This document shows, in pieces, positions 42,101-51,100 of a stretch of 64,000 nt of DNA. The position numbers and the translations under genes were made by a program. How positions within the stretch are numbered: the stretch's first letter is position 1; each line of letters starts with the position of its first letter. Under the pieces are notes generated by a model that was given only the letters and a program-made list of their open reading frames with translations, was not told the origin of the DNA and ran no database searches. Origin of the DNA: DASYTH01 sp035762905. Its GTDB lineage: Bacteria; Actinomycetota; Actinomycetes; Mycobacteriales; Pseudonocardiaceae. Location: contig NZ_DASUCC010000061.1 in NCBI RefSeq assembly GCF_035762905.1, forward strand, positions 62,001-126,000, read 5' to 3'.

Positions 42101-45100
42101 TGGTCGGTTATGTGGTGCCGGCGGATGGCGCCACGGTGGACGGTGCGACGGTGCGCCGGGCGGTGGCCGGTGTGTTGCCGGAGTACCTGGTGCCGTCCGC
42201 GGTCGTGGTGCTGGACCGGATTCCGTTGACGGCACACGGAAAGGTCGACCGCGCCGCGTTGCCCGACGCGGCGGTGGAGACGACCGCGGGCCGACCGCCG
42301 CGCACGCCGCGCGAGGAGATCCTGTGTGGACTGTTCGCCGAGGTGCTCGCCACCGGCCCGGTGGGGGTGGATGACGGCTTCTTCGACCTGGGCGGCCATT
42401 CCCTGCTCGCCATCCGGCTGCTGAGCCGGATCCGCGCCACTCTGTCGGTCGAGGTCGACCTGCGCACGCTGTTCGAGGCGCCGACCGTGGCCGGACTCGC
42501 CGAACGGCTGACCGCGGCCGGGACCGCACGCCCGGCCCTGCAACCCCGGCCCCGGCCGGACATCCTGCCGCTGTCCCACCCCCAGCGCCGGCTCTGGCTG
42601 CTGAACCAACTCGACGGCGGCACCGGCCCGCAGTACACCGTCCCGCTGGTGGCCCGGCTGCACGGCGAACTGGACAGACACGCGTTGGGGCTCGCGCTCG
42701 GCGACGTGGTGGTCCGGCACGAGACCCTGCGCACGATCTTCCCCGCGGTCGACGGCGAACCCCGGCAGGTGGTCCTCGACCCGGCCGAGGCGCCGGTCGA
42801 CCTGCGGTTCGCCGACGTGGACGCCGACGACCTGGACGAGGTGCTCGCCGACGCGCAGCGGACCGGCTTCGCGCTGGACACCGATCCGCCGCTGCGGGCC
42901 ACGTTGCTCGCCGTCGGCCCGGACGAGCACGTGCTGGTGCTCGTGCTGCACCACATCGCCTGCGACGCCTGGTCGATGGGCCCGCTGTCCCGGGACCTCG
43001 CCACCGCCTACGCCGCCCGGGCCGCCGGCCACGCTCCACAGTGGACTCCGCTGCCGGTGCAGTACGCCGACTACACGCTCTGGCAACGCGACCTGCTCGG
43101 TGACGAGACCGACCCGGACAGCGAGCTGACCCGCCAACTCGGCTACTGGACCGAGTCGCTCGCCGGGCTGCCCGAGACGATCGAGCTGCCCACCGACTTC
43201 TCCCGGCCGGCCGAGCAGAGCCACCGCGGCGGCGTGGTCGCCTTCGATCTGGACGCCGAGCTGCACGGGGAACTGCTGGCGCTGGCCCGGTCGAGCGGCA
43301 CGACGCTGTTCATGGTCCTGCAGGCCGGGCTCGCCGCGCTGCTGACCCGGTCGGGTGCCGGCACCGACGTTCCCATCGGGACACCGGTTGCCGGGCGCGG
43401 TGACGACGCGCTGGACGACGTGGTCGGCTTCTTCGTCAACACCCTGGTACTGCGCACGGACACCGGCGGCGACCCCACCTTCCGCGAGCTGCTCACCCGG
43501 GTGCGCACGACCGCTCTGGCCGCCTACGCCAGGCAGGACGTGCCGTTCGAGCGACTGGTCGAGGCGCTGCGCCCGGCGCGCTCGCTGGCGCATCACCCGC
43601 TGTTCCAGGTGATGCTGGTGCTGGACAACTTCGCCAGGGTCGAGGCCGGTGTGGACGGTCTGACGAGCATGGCCGGCGCCGAGGGTGCGCCGCTGGAGGG
43701 CCCGGGCAAGGCCAAGTTCGACCTGTCGGTCCGGGTGCTGGAGCGACGGGCCGAGGACGGCGGCGGCGTGGCCGGGACCATCGCCTACGCGCAGGACCTG
43801 TTCCACCGCTCGACGGTGAAGTCGCTCGCCGCGCGCTTCGTGCGGCTGCTCCGGTCCTGTGTGGACGATCCGGACCGGCCGATCGGCGACGTCGAGCTGC
43901 TCGACCCCGCCGAGCGGGAGCGGCTGCTGGTCGGGTGGAACGACACCGCCCGCGCCCTGCCGGAACTGCTGGCGCCGCGGCTGTTCGAGGCCCAGGCGGC
44001 CCGCACGCCCGGTGCCCCGGCGCTCGCCGCCGGCGACATCACGCTGACCTACGCCGAGCTGAACGCGCGGGTCAACCGGTTGGCCCGGTTGCTGATCGCG
44101 CGCGGCGTCCGGCCCGAGCAGGTCGTGGCGCTGATGGTGCCGCGATCACCGGAGATGGTGGTGGCGCTGCTCGCGGTGCTCAAGTGCGGCGCCGCCTACC
44201 TGCCGGTGGACATCGAGTACCCCGCCGACCGGATCGGCTACATGATCGCCGACGCGGCTCCGGTGGCGGTGCTGACGACCGCCGCGGTGGCCGGGCGGGT
44301 GCCGGCCGGTCCGGACGTCGTGCTGCTCGACGCGGCCGACACCGTGGCGGAGGTGGCCCGCCAGGCCGGCACCGACCCGACCGACGCCGACCGGGTCGCC
44401 CCGCTCACGCCGAACACGCCCGCCTACGTGATCTACACGTCCGGCTCGACGGGACGGCCCAAGGGGGTCGTCGTCGAGCACCGCGGCATCGCCAACCTCG
44501 TGCTGGCCCGGATCAAGCCGTACGCGCTTGGCCCGGGCAGCCGGGTGCTGCAGTTCGCGTCGCTGAGCTTCGACTCCTCGATGTCGGAGATCTGCACGCC
44601 GCTGTGTGCCGGCGCGTGCCTCGTGCTCGGCCCGCCGGACATGCTCGCCCAGCTCGCCGAGCTGCCGGAGCTGTTCGCCCGCAACGCGATCACGCACGCG
44701 ACGCTGCCGCCCGCGGTGCTCGGTCAGCTGCCGCCGGAGAGCCTGCCGGGCGTGCGGACCCTGGTGATCGCCGGCGAGGCCGCACCCGCCGGCCTGGTCG
44801 CGAACTGGGCGCCCGGCCGCCGGATGTTCAACTCCTACGGGCCGACCGAGACCACGGTCTGCTGCACGATGACCGGCCCGCTGCCGCCCGACCGGGGCGT
44901 CCCGCCGATCGGCCGCCCGCTGCCGAACGTGCGCGTCTACGTACTCGACGACCGGCTGCGCCCGGTCCCGCCCGGCGTCGCCGGCGAGCTCTACGTGGCC
45001 GGCATCGGGGTGGCCCGCGGCTATCTCGGCCGCACCGCGCTGACCGCGGAACGGTTCGTCGCCGACCCGTTCGGAAGCGCCGGCACCCGCATGTACCGCA

Positions 45101-48100
45101 CCGGCGACCTGGTCCGCTGGCGGCGCGGCGGGGACCTGGAGTTCCTCGGCCGCGCCGACCGCCAGATCAAGATCCGCGGCTACCGCATCGAGCTCGGGGA
45201 GGTCGAGGCCGCGCTCGCGGCCGCGCCGGGGGTCGGGCAGGCGGTCGCCGTCGTGCGGGAGGACCGGCCGGGTGTCCGCCGGCTGGTCGGCTACCTGGCG
45301 GGGGCGGACGTCGACCTGCCGGCCGTGCGGGCGCACCTGCGATCGGTGCTGCCGCAGTACATGCAGCCGGCGGTGCTGCTGCCGGTCCGGCGAATTCCGT
45401 TGACCATCAACGGAAAGGTGGATCTGAAGGCGCTGCCCGTGCCGGAGCGGCCCGAGCCGCGGCCGGCCACCGGGACCGCGGCGGTCCCGGCCGCCGACCG
45501 GCGCGAGCTGCTCTGCCGGGTGATCGCCGAGGTGCTGGGCCTGGCCCGGATCTCCGCCGAGGACAACTTCTTCGCGCTCGGCGGCGACAGCATCAACGCG
45601 ATCCAGGTGGCGGCCCGGGTCCGCCCGGCCGGCCTGGTCGTCACGCCGCGCGACATCTTCCGGCACCAGACGGTCGCCGAGCTGGTGGCCGCGCTGCCCG
45701 ACGCGGCCCCGGCCGGTCCGGTCACCCCGGCCGACGACGGGGTCGGCGCGGTTGCGGGCACACCGATCATGCGCTGGCTGCACCAGTTGGGCGGACCGTT
45801 CGCCGGGCTCAACCAGTCGAGCCTGCTGCGGGTGCCGCCGGACCTCGGCGCGGATCGGCTGGCCCGGGCGGTCCAGGCCGTGCTGGACCGGCACGACGCC
45901 CTGCGCGCCAGGCTGGTCGGCGCCGAGCCCGGCCTGCCGTGGAATCTGGAGATCGGCGCCGCGGGCAGCGTCGACGCCCGTACCTGTGTCACCCGGGTGG
46001 AGCTGCCGGCCGACCCGGAGCACGGCATCGCCGCCGTGCTGCGCCAGCACGGCGAGGCGGCGCGGCGCCGGCTCGACCCGGCGAACGGGTCCATGCTCCA
46101 GGCCGTCTGGTTCGACGCCGGGCCGCAGCGCCCGGGCCTGCTCCTCCTCGTCGTCCACCACCTCGCCGTGGACGGCGTGTCCTGGCGGATCCTGCTGCCG
46201 GACCTGGTCGCCGCCTGGCAGTCCCTGGCCGAGGGCGGCGAACCGCGGTTGGACCCGGTGCCGACCTCGGTTCGCCGCTGGGCCCGGTGCCTCGTGGTGG
46301 AGGCGCAGAACCCGCGGCGGCTGGCCGAGTTGGCCCTGTGGCGCCGAATGCTCGACGGCCCCGACCCCCGGCTCGGCAGGCGGGCGCTCGACCCGGACGT
46401 GGACACCCAGCAGACCGCTCGACACCTGTCCACCACCCTGCCGGCCGACGTCACCTCGGCACTGCTCACCGACGTGCCGGCCCGGTTCCACACCCGGATC
46501 AACGACGTGCTGCTCACCGCGCTCGCCCTCGCCGTCGCCCGCTGGCGGCGCCGCTGGGACGACACCGGCGAGCGGAGCGTCCTGGTCGACGTCGAGGGCC
46601 ACGGCCGCGAGGAGATCGACCCGAGCCTCGACCTGACCCGCACCGTCGGCTGGTTCACCAGCCGGTTCCCGGTCCGGCTGGATCTGGGCGGGATCGACCT
46701 CGACGCGGCACTGTGCGGCGGGGACGCGGCCGCCGCTGCCCTCAAACGGATCAAGGAACGGCTGCGCGAGCTGCCCGACAACGGCCTCGGCTTCGGGCTG
46801 CTCCGCTACCTGAACCCGGACGCCGGTGCGGTGCTGGCCCGGCACGGCACGCCGCAGATCGGCTTCAACTACCTGGGCCGGGTCGGCGCTCTGCGGGTCG
46901 GTGCGGACGCCGTGCCCGGCTGGTCCGCCGCCGACGTGCGGGCCGACCTGCGCTCGGCCGACCCCGGGATGCCGTTCGCCCACCCGGTGGAGATCAACGC
47001 CGTCACCGAGGAGCACCCGGACGGACCGCGGCTGCGGATGACCTGCTCGTGGCCCGACGGCGTGTTCGACCACGCCGACCTCAAGGAGCTCGCCGACCTG
47101 TGGTGCCTGGCGCTGCGCGCCCTGACCGCGACCGGTCGCACCGTCGCGGGCGGGCTCACGCCGTCCGACCTGCCGCTGGTCGAGTTGACCCAGGCGGAGA
47201 TCGACGAGCTGGAAACCGACCCGGCCGGGGTCGCCGACGTGCTACCGCTCGCGCCCCTCCAGGAGGGCCTGCTCTTCCACCTGGTGAACGCCGAGTCGGG
47301 CCCGGACGTCTACACCGTCCAGCGGGTCGTCGACCTCGAAGGCCCGCTCGACGCCGGGGCACTGCGCCGGGCGGGCGAGGCGGTGCTGGAGCGGCACCCC
47401 AACCTGGGTGCCGGCTTCCGCTACCGGTCCTGCGGCACGGCCATCCAGGTCGTGCCGCGCGAGGTGCGCCTGCCCTGGACCGAGATCGACCTCACCGGCG
47501 CCGGTGCCGACCAACTCGAGGCGATCACCGACCGGGCCCGCGCCGACCGGTTCGACCCCGCCCGCCCGCCGCTCATCCGGTTCCTGCTGGTCCGGCTGGC
47601 CTCGGAGCGGCACCGCCTGGTGATCACCAACCACCACATCCTGCTCGACGGCTGGTCGATGCCGCTGTTCCTCCGGGACCTGGTCGGTTTCTACCGGGCG
47701 TTCACCGAGGGCGAGCCGCCCGCGCTCGGCGACCCGGTGCGGTTCCGGGACTACCTGGCCTGGCTTGCCGGGCGGAGCGCGGCGGACAGCGAACGGGCCT
47801 GGCGGGCGGCGCTGGCCGACCTCACCGAGCCTTCGCTGGTCGCCCCCGGCCTTGACCGGGCCGCGCCGGTGCTGCCCGAGAAGATCTCCTACGACCTGCC
47901 GGCGGAACTGGCCGGTGCGCTGCGCGCGCAGGCGGCCGCGGCCGGCGTCACGCTCAACACGGTGCTGCAGGCCGCCTGGGCGATCCTGCTCGGCCGCCGG
48001 CTCGGTCAGCAGGACGTGCTGTTCGGCGCCACGGTCTCCGGTCGGCCCCCGGAGGTGGCCGGGGTCGAGGACATGATCGGCATGTTCATCAACACCCTGC

Positions 48101-51100
48101 CGGTGCGGGTGCGGATCAACCCGTTCGCGAGCTGGACCGCGACGCTCGGTCGGATCCAGGCCGAGCAGGCCACGCTGATCGCCCACCAGCACCTCGGGCT
48201 CGCGCGGATCCAGCAGCTCGCCGGGGCCGGTGCGTTGTTCGACACCGTGTTGATCTTCGAGAACTACCCGCTGCCGCCGGACGCCGCACCGTCCGGACTG
48301 CGGATCCGGGCCACCGCGACCGCCGGCCGCGACGGCGCGCACTACCCGCTGGTCCTGTTCGCCTCGACCCCGGGGCAGATCCTGCGCCTGCACCTCGACC
48401 ACCGGCCGGACGCGGTCGACGCGGAGACCGCCGGCACGGTTCTGCGCCAGCTCGTCCGGCTGCTGGAGTCGGTCCGCGCCGACCCGGATCAGCCGGTCGG
48501 CCGCATCCAGGTGATGCCGGCCGAGCAGCGCCGGGCACTGGCCGTCGGCGCGGCGCCGCCCGCGGTCACCCGCCCGGAGCTGGCGGGCACGATCCACGGC
48601 CGGATCGCCGAGCGGGCCGCGGCCACCCCCGATGCGCTCGCGCTGTCGCTCGGCGAGCGGCGGCTGACCCTGCGGGAGCTGGACGAGCGGGCCAACCGGT
48701 TGGCCCGGCTGCTGCTCGACCTCGGCGTCGGTCCGGAGGACCGGGTGGCGGTGCTGTTCGAGCGATCCATCGAGCTGATCGTCGCCATGCTGGCCGTGCT
48801 GAAGGCCGGCGGGGCGTACGTGCCGCTTGACCCGACCCATCCGCGCGAGCGGCTGCGGCTGATCCTCGACCGGACCCGGGCCCCCGTGCTGCTGACCGAC
48901 GCCACCCGGGCGGCGGACTGGGCGGGCGGGACGGACCTTCGGGTCGTCGCCGTGGACGCCGACCCGCGGCCCGGCCGGTACGAACCGACGCCGCCGCCGG
49001 TGACCGTGCGGCCCGACCAGCTCGCCAACGTGCTGTTCACCTCCGGATCCACCGGGGTGCCCAAGGGCGTCGCGCTCGCCCACCGCGGCATGCTCGAGCT
49101 GGCCGACGACCCGGCCTACCGGACCGGCAGCCAGGAACGGGTGCTGTTCCATTCGCTGCACACCTGGGACGTGGCCGCCCTGGAGTGGTGGGTGCCGCTG
49201 CTGGGCGGCGGCCGGATCGTCGTCGCCCCACCCGGCGGCCCGGACCTCGCGGCCTTCGCTGAGCGGCTGGTGACCGAGCGGATCACCGGGCTGTGGCTGT
49301 CCGCGGGACTGTTCCGCTGGCTGGCCGAGGAGGAGCCCGGCTGCTTCGCCGGGGTCCGCGAGGTTCGGGCCGGCGGCGACGTGGTCTCGGCCGCCGCCGT
49401 GCGCCGGGTGCTCGAGGCGTGTCCGGACACCCTGGTGACCAACGGCTACGGCCCGACCGAGGCGACCGTGCTCGCCACCCACCACGTCATGGGGTCGGGC
49501 GACCCGGTGCCGGACAACGTGCCGATCGGCGTGCCGATGTCGGGCACGCGGACCTACGTGCTCGCCCCGGACCTTGAGCCGGTGCCCGTCGGCGTGGTCG
49601 GCGAGCTGTACCTGGCGGGCAACGGGCTCGCTCGGGCCTACGAGAACGACCCGGCGCTGACCGCCCGGATGTTCGTCGCCGACCCGTTCGGTGGAGCGGG
49701 CGAGCGGATGTACCGCACCGGCGACCTGGTGCGCCGGCTGGCAAGCGGGGTCCTCGAGCTGATCGGCCGGGTCGACGGCCAGGTGAAGCTGCGCGGCTTC
49801 CGGATCGAGCTCGGCGAGGTCGAAGGCGCCATCGCCGGCCATCCCGACGTCGGCCAGGCGCTCGTGCTGATCCGCGAGGACCGGCCGGGGGACCGGCGCC
49901 TGGTCGCCTACCTGGTGCCGCGCCGGGGCCGCCGCCTCCCGGATGCCGGCGAGCTGCACGAGCACCTCGCCGGCACGCTGCCCGAGTACATGGTGCCGAG
50001 CGCGTTCGTCCCGCTCGACGAGCTGCCGCTGACCAGCACCGGCAAGTTGGACCGGGCCGCGCTGCCCGCCCCGGCGGGCCGCGCGGGTACCGGCCGCGGC
50101 CCGCGGGAGGAGCGCGAGGAGATCCTCTGCGAGCTGTTCGCCGAACTGCTCGGCGTGCCCGAGGTCGGCATCGACGACAACTTCTTCGCGTTGGGCGGCA
50201 ACTCGCTGCTCGCCGCCGGACTGGTCAGCCGGGTCCGCCGGACCTTCGGTGCCGACCTGGGCGTCCAGGCTCTGTTCCTGGCGCCCACCGTCGCGGGCCT
50301 GGCCGCCGCGCTGCGGGCCGGCCCCGAGCCGGGCACCGGGCTGGAGGTGCTGGTCCCGCTGCGCGCGACGGGGCAGCGGCCGCCGGTGTTCTGCTTCCAC
50401 GCCGGGGGCGGGCTCGCCTGGCGGTACCTCGGGCTGGTGCGGCACCTGCCGCCCGAGCACCCGATCTACGGCCTGCAGTCCCGCGCGTTCAGCGAGCCCG
50501 GCCACCGCCCGGCCGGTGTCGCGCAGCTGGCCGCCGACCACGTGGCCGAGCTGCGCACGGTCCAACCGCACGGGCCGTACCACCTGGTCGGCTGGTCCTT
50601 CGGCGGGCTGGTCGCCCAGGCCGCGGCCGTGCTGCTGCAGGAGGCCGGCGAGGAGGTCGCGCTGCTGGCGATCCTCGACTCCTACCCGGCCGGCTCGGAC
50701 GAGCCGGCCGAGGTGCCGCCGGCCGGGCAGGTGGTGGCGGCCGTGCTCGACGCGGCCGGTATTGATCCGGACACCGTCGAGCCGGACACCGCCGGCCCGC
50801 TGACCCCGGAGGACGGCGCGCGGCTGCTGCGGCGCCGCGGCGGGCCGCTGGCGGACCTGCTCGCCGAGCGGCTGCCGACCGTCGTCGACGTCTTCCGCAC
50901 CAGCGTCGAGCTGCGTTCCCGCTTCGTGCCCGGGCGGTTCCGCGGCGACCTGCTCCTGTTCACCGCGGGCGACCCGGCGGACGCGCCCGGGAAGGCCGAC
51001 CGGTGGCGGGAGCACGTGACGGGTGCGGTGGCCGTCCGGCCGGTCGGCTGCCGGCACGAGGACATGTTGCGGGCCGGTCCGCTGGCCGAGATCGGCCGCC

